A stretch of DNA of 64,000 nt from Streptomyces sp. M41(2017) (GTDB taxonomy: Bacteria > Actinomycetota > Actinomycetes > Streptomycetales > Streptomycetaceae), in NCBI RefSeq assembly GCF_002078175.1, contig NZ_MWFK01000001.1:5804368-5868367 (forward strand), given 5' to 3'. Made by a program: the position numbers and the translations under genes. Under the pieces are notes generated by a model. That model worked only from the letters and a program-made list of their open reading frames with translations. It was not told the DNA's origin and searched no databases. Each line of letters begins with the position of its first letter. Position 1 is the first letter of the stretch. Positions 28,278 through 35,862 of the stretch are shown piece after piece.

Positions 28278-28796
28278 CTATTCGGTGCCGTGCGTTCCGG
28301 CGCCGTACGAGGAGGTGACGTTCGAGGTCGCGGTGGACTGCGTCCCGCTGGGTGGCGCCGGGGTGGTGGCCGGCGGACCGGTGGTCGGCCCTCCGGTCGG
28401 ATCGGCGGCGACCGAGGTCGAACTCTCGGGCGCGGTGGGGCTGTCGGGTGTGACGGAGGTCCCCGCGCCGTCCTCCGCCGTGGAGGTGGCCGAACCGGTG
28501 GGCGTCTCGCTGGGGGAGAGGGTCGGTGCCGGCGTCACGGCGGGGGACGTCGGGGTGGTGGCGGGGCGTGGGAGGGGCGCCTGCGGCCGTTCCTGGTTCC
28601 GGGCGTGCGGCATCAGGAACAGACCGACGCTGATTCCGGCGACCGCCAGCACCGAGCCGGCCGCCTTCCGGGCCGCGCGGATCCGGCGGCGTCCGCGGAC
28701 GCCGGACCGGAGGCCGTCCTGCTGTGCGGGGCCGAAGGGGGTGTGTTCGTGGGAGTCGCGCATCATCCGCGCCAACTCCCGCTCGAAGTGGTCCAT
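28278..28796 (-). CDS. Membrane protein paired with the sigma factor (candidate anti-sigma)
   Basis: A 172-residue protein. Residues about 1-45 are cytoplasmic and charged (MDHFERELARMMRDS), one membrane helix follows (AGSVLAVAGISVGLFLM), then a long Pro/Ser/Thr-rich extracytoplasmic tail. Its ATG lies nine bases after the sigma-factor stop, and this order is typical of SigE-family sigma factors with a membrane partner. It lacks a zinc HxxxCxxC motif, so classical ZAS anti-sigma identity is not shown; the role is inferred from position. Confidence 0.72.
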   Translation of the reverse strand: MDHFERELARMMRDSHEHTPFGPAQQDGLRSGVRGRRRIRAARKAAGSVLAVAGISVGLFLMPHARNQERPQAPLPRPATTPTSPAVTPAPTLSPSETPTGSATSTAEDGAGTSVTPDSPTAPESSTSVAADPTGGPTTGPPATTPAPPSGTQSTATSNVTSSYGAGTHGTE

Positions 28797-28804
28797 GGAA
28801 TCCT

Positions 28805-29320
28805 TCACCCCACCGGCTCGATGACGTCCGCCAGGATCTGGCGCAGGCGCGCCACACCGCGTGACGCGTGGGAACGGGCGGTACCCAGCGGGCACCCGAG
28901 GACCTCCGCGACCTGCTTCTCGGGCAGGTCCTGGTAGTAGCGCAGCACGACCGCGGCCCGCTGCCGGGGCGGCAGTTGGGCGAGGGCCGTCTCCAGTCGC
29001 GAGCGTTCCACGACGGCGGCGGACTCGTCCGCGGTCTGTGCCAGGTCGGGCAACTGCTCGACGGGGCGTTCGCCCCACCAGCGGCGCCGCGCGGAGCGGG
29101 CGGCGGCACGGGCAAGGACCTTGCGCACGTACGCCTCGGGAGCCTCGTCGGCGACCTTCGGCCAGACGAACCAGAGCTTGACCAGTGCCTCCTGGAGCAG
29201 ATCCTCGGCGCGGTGCCGGTCACCCGCGCAGAGCAGGCGCGCGAGGTGGAACAGTGCCGACCAACGGGCCGCGACGAATCCGTCGAACCCGTCGGTCCCC
29301 TCGCTCTTTGGCTGTCGCAT
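28805..29320 (-). CDS. SigE-family ECF RNA polymerase sigma factor
   Basis: A 171-residue ECF sigma factor. Region 2 reads FVAARWSALFHLARLLCAGDRHRAEDLLQEALVKLW and region 4 is LPPRQRAAVVLRYYQDLPEKQVAEVLGCPLGTARSHASRG. These are features of the actinobacterial SigE-family group (ECF41-adjacent naming in databases; not the envelope sigma E). ATG 29320 is followed by QPKSEGTDGFDGF; in-frame upstream starts would add an unlikely basic tail. Its target promoters probably include its own. The paired membrane protein is immediately downstream. Confidence 0.9.
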   Translation of the reverse strand: MRQPKSEGTDGFDGFVAARWSALFHLARLLCAGDRHRAEDLLQEALVKLWFVWPKVADEAPEAYVRKVLARAAARSARRRWWGERPVEQLPDLAQTADESAAVVERSRLETALAQLPPRQRAAVVLRYYQDLPEKQVAEVLGCPLGTARSHASRGVARLRQILADVIEPVG

Positions 29321-29447
29321 CCGCACCGTCCCCGCACTTGCCGCCTTCGTACACCTGGAGAAAGACGCCGGGGGGCGCTTCGCTATGCACTTCGGGCGCG
29401 TGATCTGGGTCACGGCATGCGGGGGCGGCGGTGTGACGACGCGCAGG

Positions 29448-29900
29448 TCAGAGCGTGCCGCGCATGTGCTGCGTGAGGCGGTCGCGTTGTTCGTTGAAGG
29501 CGACGCGGGCGCTCTGCAGTTCCTCCGAGTCGAAAGGGAGCCCCTGGGCGACGGTGTCCCGGTAGGTGCGCAACAGGGCGACGGTGTGGGTGGCCTGCCG
29601 GACGACGTGGTCGTCGGCCACCAGGGAGAGTTCCAGCCGGCGGGGCAGGACGTCGCTGTCGCGCAGGACGGTCGCGGCCCGGGCGAGCGCGGTCTCGTCG
29701 CTGTCGTGGCCCCGGGCGATGTTGACCAGGATCTCGCTGGCCTCCGCGGTGGCGTTCAGGAAGGCGACGTAGGAGGCGCGGCGGTCGTCCCGGGTGCGCT
29801 GCTCACTCTCCCGCAGCCAGCGGCGTCGTTCGGCGAGCGCGGACGCGGCAAGGGCGATGAGGGCACCCATGGTGGTGCTGAGAAGGCTGGTCCATTCCAC
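29448..29900 (-). CDS. Hypothetical membrane-anchored helical protein
   Basis: A 150-residue protein with one N-terminal helix (WTSLLSTTMGALIALAASALA) followed by charged, helical sequence (ERRRWLRESEQRTRDDRRASYVAFLNATAEASEIL is its core, given here only as landmarks ERRRWLRESEQ and YVAFLNATAEA). Codon use is clearly coding. It resembles a family of actinobacterial single-helix proteins of unknown role. The GTG start is uncertain because TAGGGAT lies only two bases before it. Confidence 0.65.
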   Translation of the reverse strand: MEWTSLLSTTMGALIALAASALAERRRWLRESEQRTRDDRRASYVAFLNATAEASEILVNIARGHDSDETALARAATVLRDSDVLPRRLELSLVADDHVVRQATHTVALLRTYRDTVAQGLPFDSEELQSARVAFNEQRDRLTQHMRGTL

Positions 29901-30008
29901 ATCCCTACTGTGCTCAGCCGGTGACCCGCCCAACCCGGGTGCGGACCGGTCTCGTTCCCGACGCGGTTGCCGGAGTCTCGCGTCGGGTCGGGTGCATGGA
30001 TGCGCGGA

Positions 30009-30039
30009 CGGGCCCGTCCCGGTGTCCAGGACGGGCCCG
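30009..30039. terminator. Hairpin downstream of the GH16 gene
   Basis: A perfect 11-bp repeat CGGGCCCGTCC/GGACGGGCCCG with a nine-base loop, 53 bases past the GH16 stop. Confidence 0.6.
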
Positions 30040-30091
30040 CCCGCGGTCGGAGGCCTCGGTCGTGCGGCAGCGGTGCGGTGGGGCGGACGGG

Positions 30092-31531
30092 TCAGGAGGC
30101 CGGGACCTCGTCCACGAACGCGGTGCCGGCCGTGCGGTACGCGGCCACCTTCGCGGACACCTGGGCCGGGGTGAGCACCTGGTCCTTGACGTGCAGGACA
30201 TAGTCGACCTGCTCGTTGTAGGCCCGGGCCGTCGTCGACGTCTGTCCGGCGAGGTCGATCAGCCACTGGTTGAAGTTGATCGACATCGGCCGCTCCGGCA
30301 GGTACTGGGCGTCATGGGTGCCGAAGAGCTGTCCGTCGATGTAGTACTTGATGCTGCTGTTGTCGATCGTGAGCACCAGGTCGTGCCAGCCGGCGTAGCT
30401 CTGGCGCGACTCGGTGTGCTGGTTGACCGCCTGCCAGGGGTCCGGGTTGTACGTCTCCCAGGACGTCGTGTACAGGATGTTGCCCGACTCGCCCCAGCCA
30501 CCGTTGGGCAGGTACTCGAAGTCGTACTCGGCGTAGTCGTCGGCCATCGGGGCCTTGAGGTCGTTGATGGTGAAGAACGTCTGCACCAGGTGGTCGCCGT
30601 CGGGGCCCGACTGGGGGGCGTCGGCGAACTTCACCCGCGCCGCGTAGGTGCCGTTCTTGAACTTGGTGCTCTTGGAGACGACCTCGGTCTGCTTGGTCGA
30701 CTCCGCGGTGCCCGCGGTCGACGTCTCCAGGTTCATCACCTTGTTCCCGGACACGGTGGGGAAGGTGACCTTCGAGGGGTCCCAGTTGGCGCCGGGGACC
30801 CCGGGGCCGCCGGAGTTGGAGCGGACGTTCCACCCGTGCGCCGAGATGGCCGGGTCGGTGTACGACGTGTAGCTGAAGTCGTCGAACAGGGACTGGCCGC
30901 CGCCGGGCGGGTCGGTGGGATCCGTCGGGTCGGTGGGGTCGGTCGGATCCGTCGGGTCGTTGCCGGCCGGAGCGGTCCCCCAGACGGTGGCGCCCGCGAG
31001 CTGTGCGGTGACCTTGTTCCAGTCCGCGTACGAGGTCTGCGCGCCGCTGAAGGAGTAGTCGTCCGCCTGGTTGAGGGTCTGCCAGTTGGACTGGTAGAAG
31101 CGCAGCTGCATGTCACCGGTGTCCGCGCCGGACGCCAGCGTGCCCGCCGAGGAGGTGAAGCCGATCTCCAGATAGCGGTCCGCGGTCGCGGTGGGGTTGG
31201 CCAGCGTGCCGAAGGTGCCCGTGATGTTCGCGCAGCCCTTGACCGCCCAGGAACACGCGAATCGGTAGCTGGTGCTCGCCGAGTCCGCCTTGAAGTAGTA
31301 GCGGATCTTCACCTGGCTCAACTGGACCGATGTCGAACCGGTGTTGCGTACTTTGAGCCAGGGTTCGCTCTGGTCGGCGGTGGCTCCGCTCGCGCTGGTG
31401 CGGTACTGGACGGCCACGCCACCGTCGGCGGCGCCGGCGGTCGTCGGGAGGGCGATCAGGGCACTGCCGCCGAGGAGGGCGGACAGGGCGAGTGCCAGAC
31501 GGCGGCGGCCGGTCGGCGGACGGTTTCTCAT
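30092..31531 (-). CDS. Secreted CBM3-GH16 glycoside hydrolase
   Basis: A 479-residue secreted enzyme. A signal peptide (MRNRPPTGRRRLALALSALL..., cleavage near TTAGAADG) leads to a family 3-like carbohydrate-binding module (VQYRTSASGATADQSEPWLK, then VQLSQVKIRYYFKAD). A linker of repeated Asp-Pro-Thr units (about residues 193-210) joins a GH16-like domain of about 260 residues whose catalytic motif is EYDFEYL. GH16 enzymes cleave beta-1,3/1,4-glucans or related galactans; the CBM3 suggests binding to cellulose-like surfaces. ATG 31531 is set by the signal peptide. It is divergent from a GntR regulator, likely its repressor. Confidence 0.87.
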   Translation of the reverse strand: MRNRPPTGRRRLALALSALLGGSALIALPTTAGAADGGVAVQYRTSASGATADQSEPWLKVRNTGSTSVQLSQVKIRYYFKADSASTSYRFACSWAVKGCANITGTFGTLANPTATADRYLEIGFTSSAGTLASGADTGDMQLRFYQSNWQTLNQADDYSFSGAQTSYADWNKVTAQLAGATVWGTAPAGNDPTDPTDPTDPTDPTDPPGGGQSLFDDFSYTSYTDPAISAHGWNVRSNSGGPGVPGANWDPSKVTFPTVSGNKVMNLETSTAGTAESTKQTEVVSKSTKFKNGTYAARVKFADAPQSGPDGDHLVQTFFTINDLKAPMADDYAEYDFEYLPNGGWGESGNILYTTSWETYNPDPWQAVNQHTESRQSYAGWHDLVLTIDNSSIKYYIDGQLFGTHDAQYLPERPMSINFNQWLIDLAGQTSTTARAYNEQVDYVLHVKDQVLTPAQVSAKVAAYRTAGTAFVDEVPAS

Positions 31532-31616
31532 GTGAGTTCCTTTCGGGGGCTCCCGTTCGGCGCGGGAGGGTGGGGGTGCGCAGGAACACGGTGGGGAGAA
31601 CGGCGGTACGCGCTTG

Positions 31617-31671
31617 ACCAGTTGGCCCGTGGGCTTTACCAGTTGACGTCGCATGAAGGTGGCATAGACCA
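31617..31671. promoter_or_regulatory. Operator cluster upstream of the GH16 gene
   Basis: ACCAGTT occurs at 31617-31623 and again at 31638-31644, 21 bp apart (two helical turns). A related dyad TGGCATAGACCA lies at 31660-31671; it matches the DasR consensus core TGGTCTAGACCA at 10 of 12 positions on the opposite strand. These lie 86-140 bp before the GH16 start. HutC/DasR-type GntR proteins bind this kind of half-site; which regulator binds is inferred. Confidence 0.55.
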
Positions 31672-31788
31672 TTGCAGGCGTCAACCCCCTTGGGGTTAAG
31701 GGGGACTTGGTGGAGGAGGGTGTGGTTGCCGCCGAGCGGAGGGAGAGGTTCGGGCGGCTCGATCACGGAGGCCGCCCTTGGCCGACGG

Positions 31789-31817
31789 ACCAGTTATGGT
31801 CAGGGGCCATACCAGTT
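31789..31817. promoter_or_regulatory. Operator pair in front of the GntR gene
   Basis: ACCAGTT at 31789-31795 and 31811-31817, 22 bp apart, bracket a TATGG-N7-CCATA dyad, 32-60 bp before the regulator ATG. The same half-site and spacing occur before the GH16 gene, suggesting autoregulation plus control of the hydrolase. Confidence 0.55.
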
Positions 31818-31848
31818 GGCCGGTACCGACGACGAACGAGAGCACCGC

Positions 31849-32736
31849 ATGGAGATCGATCCCGCCGCCTCCCGCGCGGTACTCAAACGCGAGAGAGTGC
31901 GCGACACGATCCTCGAACTCATCGAGGAGCGCCGCCCCGGGGACGCCATCCCCTCCGAGCGCACGCTCTGCGCCGAACTCGGCGTCTCACGACCGACGTT
32001 GCGAGCCGCGGTCGACCAACTCGTCGTCGCCGGGCTGCTCGTACGCGAGCACGGCCGAGGTATGTTCGTGGCGGCCGAGAAGATCACCCAGGAACTGGTG
32101 TCGGGCCGGGAGACCTTCAGCCTGCCGCAGGCCGCGGGAACGTGGACCAGCCGACTCCTGGAGTTCAGCACGCTCCCCGCGGGCGCCCGGGTCGGCCGCA
32201 GACTGCGCATCTCGCCCGCGGCCGGAATCCGCTACGTGGCGCGCCTCCGACTGGTCGACGGCGCGCCGATGGCCATCGAGTACCTGCACGTGCCCGCCGC
32301 CCTGGTGCCCGACCTGACCAGTGACGAACTGGAGAACGGCGACCTGTACGAACATCTCGGCGAGCGGCACGGAATCCAGGTCAGCGAGGCGGTCCAGTCG
32401 ATCGAACCGACCGTGGTGAGCCGTGACGAGGCCGGCCTGCTCGACGTGCCGGAACTCTCCCCGGCCCTCCTCTTCGAGCGCCTCACCTCGGACTCCGCCG
32501 GCCGGCCCGTGGAGTACGTCCACTCGATCTACCGGGGCGACCGCTACCGCATCGTGTCCCGGCTGGCGCTCGGCCCGCGCTCCGGGCACGCGTCACCGGG
32601 GGACGGGCACCACCCCGGCATCCCGCCGGGAGACTTCCTGCCGGGCGAACCCGTCACGTTCTCCACCCGAGGAGTGGTGGCCGGCGACCTCTTCGGACGC
32701 GTCGGCGACCGGGGCGACGGCCGGCCCGCCGGGTGA
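31849..32736 (+). CDS. GntR-family (HutC/UTRA) transcriptional regulator
   Basis: A 295-residue regulator. The N-terminal winged helix is GDAIPSERTLCAELGVSRPTLRAAVDQLVVAGLLVREHGRGMFV (landmarks PSERTLCAELGVSR and GLLVREHGRGMF). The UTRA ligand domain follows (FSTLPAGARVGRRL, IRYVARLRLVDGAPMAIEY, PVEYVHSIYRGDRYRI). Relatives such as DasR bind phosphosugars. The gene's last 50 residues after the domain are Gly/Pro-rich. It is divergent from the GH16 gene, so a sugar released by that enzyme may be the effector. Its stop codon lies inside a very long hairpin. Confidence 0.9.
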   Translation: MEIDPAASRAVLKRERVRDTILELIEERRPGDAIPSERTLCAELGVSRPTLRAAVDQLVVAGLLVREHGRGMFVAAEKITQELVSGRETFSLPQAAGTWTSRLLEFSTLPAGARVGRRLRISPAAGIRYVARLRLVDGAPMAIEYLHVPAALVPDLTSDELENGDLYEHLGERHGIQVSEAVQSIEPTVVSRDEAGLLDVPELSPALLFERLTSDSAGRPVEYVHSIYRGDRYRIVSRLALGPRSGHASPGDGHHPGIPPGDFLPGEPVTFSTRGVVAGDLFGRVGDRGDGRPAG

Positions 32737-32801
32737 CGGAGGACGGGGCGGGGGGGCGACACGCATGTGTGTAGCCCCCCCGCCCCGTCCTCCGTCACCC
32801 G
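32730..32801. terminator. 28-bp perfect hairpin containing the GntR stop codon
   Basis: Arms 32730-32757 and 32774-32801 are perfect complements over 28 bp; the 16-base loop itself contains ACAC-GCAT-GTGT. The left arm covers the TGA at 32734-32736. It separates the GntR gene from the convergent ankyrin gene. Confidence 0.75.
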
Positions 32802-32841
32802 CGCCGTCGTCTCCCGCGGGCGGTGCCACTGTCCGCCGACG

Positions 32842-33450
32842 TCAGGACCGTTCCCCGTTCGCGGCCCTCAACAGGCCCGCGATCACCGTGAACCCCCGCC
32901 GCTCCGCATGCTCCAGAGCGGTCACACCCTCGGCGTCCGGGAGCCCGGGCGTGGCACCCGCCGCGAGGAGCAGTTCCACGATCTCCTGGTGCGCCCGTCC
33001 GCCGTCACCCAGGATCACGGCCTCCAACAGGGCGGTCCAGCCGAGGCGGTTGACGTGGTCGACGTCGATGTCCGTCTCGTCGAGCAGCGCGCGGACGTAG
33101 TCGACGTGCCCCCGTTCCGCGGCGGGGATGAGCGCGATGCCGCCGAAGCGGTTGCGGACCTTGAGGTCAGGGCGTGCCGGGAGCAGCGTCCGCAACATGG
33201 CGACGCTGCCGGTGACCCCTGTGGCCAGCCAGGCGCTGTCCTCGCGGTCGTCCTGGGCGTCCGCGTCCGCGCCCGCGGCGACGAGCACCTCCGCCGCCGG
33301 CACGTGGTCGCCGAGGGAGGCGAGGAGCAGCGGGGTGCGGCGGTGCGCGTCGCGTGCCTCGGTGTCGGCGCCCGCGGCGAGCGCGGAGCGCACGGAGTCC
33401 GCGTCGCCCTCACGGGCGGCGTCGAGCAGGGCGAGGTCGTGCGGGTTCAT
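32842..33450 (-). CDS. Ankyrin-repeat protein
   Basis: A 202-residue protein built of about five to six ankyrin repeats, for example ALLDAAREGDADSVRSALAAGAD, RTPLLLASLGDHVPAAEVLVAAGAD and GWTALLEAVILGDGGRAHQEIVELLLAAGA (landmarks TPLLLASLGDH, TALLEAVILGD, VTALEHAERRG). No signal peptide or catalytic domain is present; it is presumably a cytoplasmic protein-binding scaffold. ATG 33450 has GGAG six to nine bases upstream. It stands alone. Confidence 0.85.
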   Translation of the reverse strand: MNPHDLALLDAAREGDADSVRSALAAGADTEARDAHRRTPLLLASLGDHVPAAEVLVAAGADADAQDDREDSAWLATGVTGSVAMLRTLLPARPDLKVRNRFGGIALIPAAERGHVDYVRALLDETDIDVDHVNRLGWTALLEAVILGDGGRAHQEIVELLLAAGATPGLPDAEGVTALEHAERRGFTVIAGLLRAANGERS

Positions 33451-33623
33451 GGGGCTGTGCTCCTTCGTCGTACACGTGAGGGCGGGCCGCGCGCGGGTCG
33501 CGGCCCCCCCCCGCGACGGAACCCCGGTGAGGTGGTGGCCCGCCGAGATCATCATGCGTTGAGGAGTGCGCGCCGGGCTCTGCCGGGTCGTTCCACCGGA
33601 CCGTCTTCGGGCGGGGGCCCTCT

Positions 33624-33691
33624 CGACCCGGTGGAACCCCACCCCGGCTCCCGAGCGGGGTCCCACCGACCCGGTGGAACCCCGCCCCGGC
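33624..33691. repeat. Imperfect 25-bp direct repeat near hbpS 3' end
   Basis: CGACCCGGTGGAACCCC followed by A or G and CCCCGGC occurs at 33624-33648 and 33667-33691 (24 of 25 identical). A third, inverted CCGGTGGAA core is at 33591-33599. The copies can pair with each other; role unknown. Confidence 0.6.
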
Positions 33692-33694
33692 CCG

Positions 33695-33716
33695 CCGGAA
33701 GGCCGACCGCTTCCGG
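33695..33716 (-). terminator. Short hairpin after hbpS
   Basis: CCGGAAG and its complement around eight bases, directly after the hbpS stop. Confidence 0.45.
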
Positions 33717-33717
33717 G

Positions 33718-34272
33718 TCAACGGCCCAGCGCCGCCACGCCCGCCGCCGCGAACTTCTCGTCGAGGTCACCGGAGGGGGCCCCGGCGACACCGATCGCCG
33801 CGACCGGGGCACCCTTCACGTCCACGGGCGCGCCACCGGCGAGGAACAGCGTGCCGGGGATGTCCTTCAGGTTCGGCGCCTGCGCCAGGCGCTTGGCCAG
33901 TTCCGAGGTGGGCGCGTTCCAGGAGACGGCCGTGTACGCCTTGCGCTCCGCGGACTCGTAGGACTGCGGGCCCGCGCCGTCGCCCCGCAGGGTGACGAGC
34001 GTGTTGCCGTTGCGGTCGACGACGGCGACCGTCACCTTCTGGTTCTCCTTCTCGGCGGCGTCGAGCGCGGCCTGCGCACCCTTCGTGGCGGCGTCGATCG
34101 AGAGGTGGGTGGACGTGACCGTGCTGCCGCCCTTCACGCTCGCGACGGGAGTGACGCCGGTGGAGGCGGACGACGAGGCGTTCGCGGACACCGTGCCGAA
34201 CGTGCCGGCGGCGACGGCGGCGAGCACGGCACCGCCGGTGGCGATACGGGCGCGGCGGGAGAGCTTCTTCAT
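33718..34272 (-). CDS. hbpS: HbpS-like extracellular haem-binding sensor protein
   Basis: A 184-residue secreted protein of the GlcG/HbpS family. A signal peptide (MKKLSRRARIATGGAVLAAVAAG, given as its basic start and hydrophobic core) ends near SANASSS. The HbpS domain shows LSIDAATKGAQAALDAAEKENQKV, TVAVVDRNGNTLVTLRGDGAG and LFLAGGAPVDVKG (shown as landmarks). In S. reticuli HbpS oligomers bind haem and, on redox stress, act on the sensor kinase SenS. The divergent senS-senR pair next door fits that three-component system exactly. ATG 34272 follows GGAG by eight bases. Confidence 0.87.
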   Translation of the reverse strand: MKKLSRRARIATGGAVLAAVAAGTFGTVSANASSSASTGVTPVASVKGGSTVTSTHLSIDAATKGAQAALDAAEKENQKVTVAVVDRNGNTLVTLRGDGAGPQSYESAERKAYTAVSWNAPTSELAKRLAQAPNLKDIPGTLFLAGGAPVDVKGAPVAAIGVAGAPSGDLDEKFAAAGVAALGR

Positions 34273-34388
34273 GAGGTCGACTCCAGGTCTGGGAGGGCGG
34301 TTCGCTTCTTCCGCTCTCCAGCCTGGTGCCGGGGGAAGGCCGTCACCGTCGGCGTTCCGGCTCGCCGCGCGCTGCCGACCGGCCCACA

Positions 34389-34416
34389 CCGGGGTCAACC
34401 GATCGGATGACCCCGG
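34389..34416. promoter_or_regulatory. 28-bp near-palindrome in the hbpS-senS spacer
   Basis: CCGGGGTCA, A, CCGATCGG, A, TGACCCCGG: symmetric except for the two A positions. It lies about 80 bases before senS and 117 before hbpS. A second small dyad GACCCG-N6-CGGGTC follows at 34416-34433. Candidate binding site of the SenR-type regulator (inference). Confidence 0.55.
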
Positions 34417-34494
34417 ACCCGCCCGGACGGGTCACCATGGAAGGGTTCGGGCAGGCCAGAGCCGCGAGCGGAAGCCGAGAAGGAGGTGGACGGC

Positions 34495-35862
34495 ATGGAC
34501 ACGGAAACGGACCGGACGGACGTCGAGGCCCCCGGCGCGGACCGCGCGGACGGCGCGGGCGCGGTCCGGAGCGGCGGCGCCGACGAGCGGACGGACCCCC
34601 GGTACGCGGCGGACACCCGCCTGCTCGGCGTCGTGATGCACGTGGCGTTCTTCCTGCTGCTGGGCGGCGCCCTCGCGCGCTTCCTGCTGCGCCATCCCGG
34701 AGAGACCCGCACGCCGTGGATCATCGCGCTCTCCGTCGTCCTGGCCGTCCTGTACGCCGTCCCCTCCGCTGGAGCCGTCCGCGGCCACACGGGACGCTCC
34801 GGCCGGGAGCCCGCCCGGGGCCGGCCCCGTGACCGGCTGCCCGCCCGGGGCCGGCCCCGTGACCGGCTGCCCGCCGTCCCCGGCCTCGGCTGGCTGGCCG
34901 CCGTCGTCGCCGTGTGGATGGTCCTCGTCCTGCTCGCCCCCAGCTTCGCCTGGTGCGCCGTGCCGCTCTTCTATACGGGCCTGCGCATGCTGCCCACCCG
35001 GGCGGCGCTCGTGCTGGTCGTGGTCCTGACGGTGTTCGTCGTCGCCGCCCAGCTCCGCCTCGCCGGCGGTTTCGACCCGAACCTGCTGCTCGCCCCGCCC
35101 GCCGTCGCCGCGATCGCCACCGCCGTCTTCCTCCAGATGGAACGGCAGACCGCACGCCAGCGCGCCCTCATCGACGACCTGATCCGCACCCGCCGGGAAC
35201 TCGCCGCCGCCGAGCGCCGCGCCGGCACCCTCGCCGAACGGCAGCGGCTGTCCATGGAGATCCACGACACGCTCGCCCAGGGACTGTCGAGTCAGCAGAT
35301 GCTGCTCCAGGCCGCCGACCGTGTCTGGGAGTCCGACCCCGGCAAGGCGCGCGCCCATGTCCGCACCGCCGAGGCCGTCACCGAGCACAACCTCGACGAG
35401 GCGCGCCGCTTCGTGCACGACCTCGGTCCGGCCGACCTGGCCCGCGGCACGGCCCTCGACCAGGCCCTGCGCGCGCTCGCCCGGCGTGAGTCGGGTGAAC
35501 GCCTCACCGTCCGGGTCCACGTCGACGACGCGGGACGCGTCCCGCACGTGCCGGAGCGCGTCCGCTCGGCCCTGCTGCGGATCGCCCAGGGCGCCCTGGC
35601 CAACGTACGGGAGCACTCCGGGGCACGGACGGCCACGCTCACGCTCACCCTGCTGGACGACCAGGTCGTCCTCGACGTCGCCGATGACGGCCGCGGCTTC
35701 ACCCCTGGGGAGCCGCCCGCCGCTTCGCAGGGGGTGCGCGGACACGGAATGCCCGCCATGCGCGCCCGGGCGAGCCAGCTCGGCGGCACCCTCACCATCG
35801 AGTCGGCGCCCGCAGAGGGCACGGTCCTGTCCGCAGCGATCCCCCTGGAGTCCCCCCGATGA
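34495..35862 (+). CDS. senS: SenS-like sensor histidine kinase
   Basis: A 455-residue membrane kinase. After a polar N-terminus of about 40 residues come roughly five membrane helices (VVMHVAFFLLLGGALARFLL; WIIALSVVLAVLYAVP; GWLAAVVAVWMVLVLLAPSF; ALVLVVVLTVFVVAAQL; LLAPPAVAAIATAVFLQ), matching the five-helix SenS layout. The HisKA_3 helix carries the phospho-acceptor His in MEIHDTLAQGLSSQQ; the ATPase has DVADDGRGF and GHGMPAMRARA. A perfect 30-bp tandem duplication doubles ARGRPRDRLP in the loop after helix 2. ATG 34495 has AGGAGG eight bases upstream. It overlaps senR by four bases. Confidence 0.87.
   Translation: MDTETDRTDVEAPGADRADGAGAVRSGGADERTDPRYAADTRLLGVVMHVAFFLLLGGALARFLLRHPGETRTPWIIALSVVLAVLYAVPSAGAVRGHTGRSGREPARGRPRDRLPARGRPRDRLPAVPGLGWLAAVVAVWMVLVLLAPSFAWCAVPLFYTGLRMLPTRAALVLVVVLTVFVVAAQLRLAGGFDPNLLLAPPAVAAIATAVFLQMERQTARQRALIDDLIRTRRELAAAERRAGTLAERQRLSMEIHDTLAQGLSSQQMLLQAADRVWESDPGKARAHVRTAEAVTEHNLDEARRFVHDLGPADLARGTALDQALRALARRESGERLTVRVHVDDAGRVPHVPERVRSALLRIAQGALANVREHSGARTATLTLTLLDDQVVLDVADDGRGFTPGEPPAASQGVRGHGMPAMRARASQLGGTLTIESAPAEGTVLSAAIPLESPR
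34811..34870 (+). repeat. Perfect 30-bp tandem duplication inside senS
   Basis: Units 34811-34840 and 34841-34870 are identical. Being 30 bp, the repeat keeps frame and doubles a ten-residue Arg/Pro-rich segment between membrane helices. Copy number probably varies between strains. Confidence 0.85.

Noticed and set aside
26812..29337. Extension of the mannosyltransferase frame across three genes
   Set aside because: GT2, the anti-sigma-like and sigma genes occupy this stretch in other frames with clear domains.
30905..30962. Nine-base tandem repeats in the GH16 gene
   Set aside because: They encode an ordinary Asp-Pro-Thr linker between carbohydrate-binding and catalytic domains, common in secreted glycosidases.
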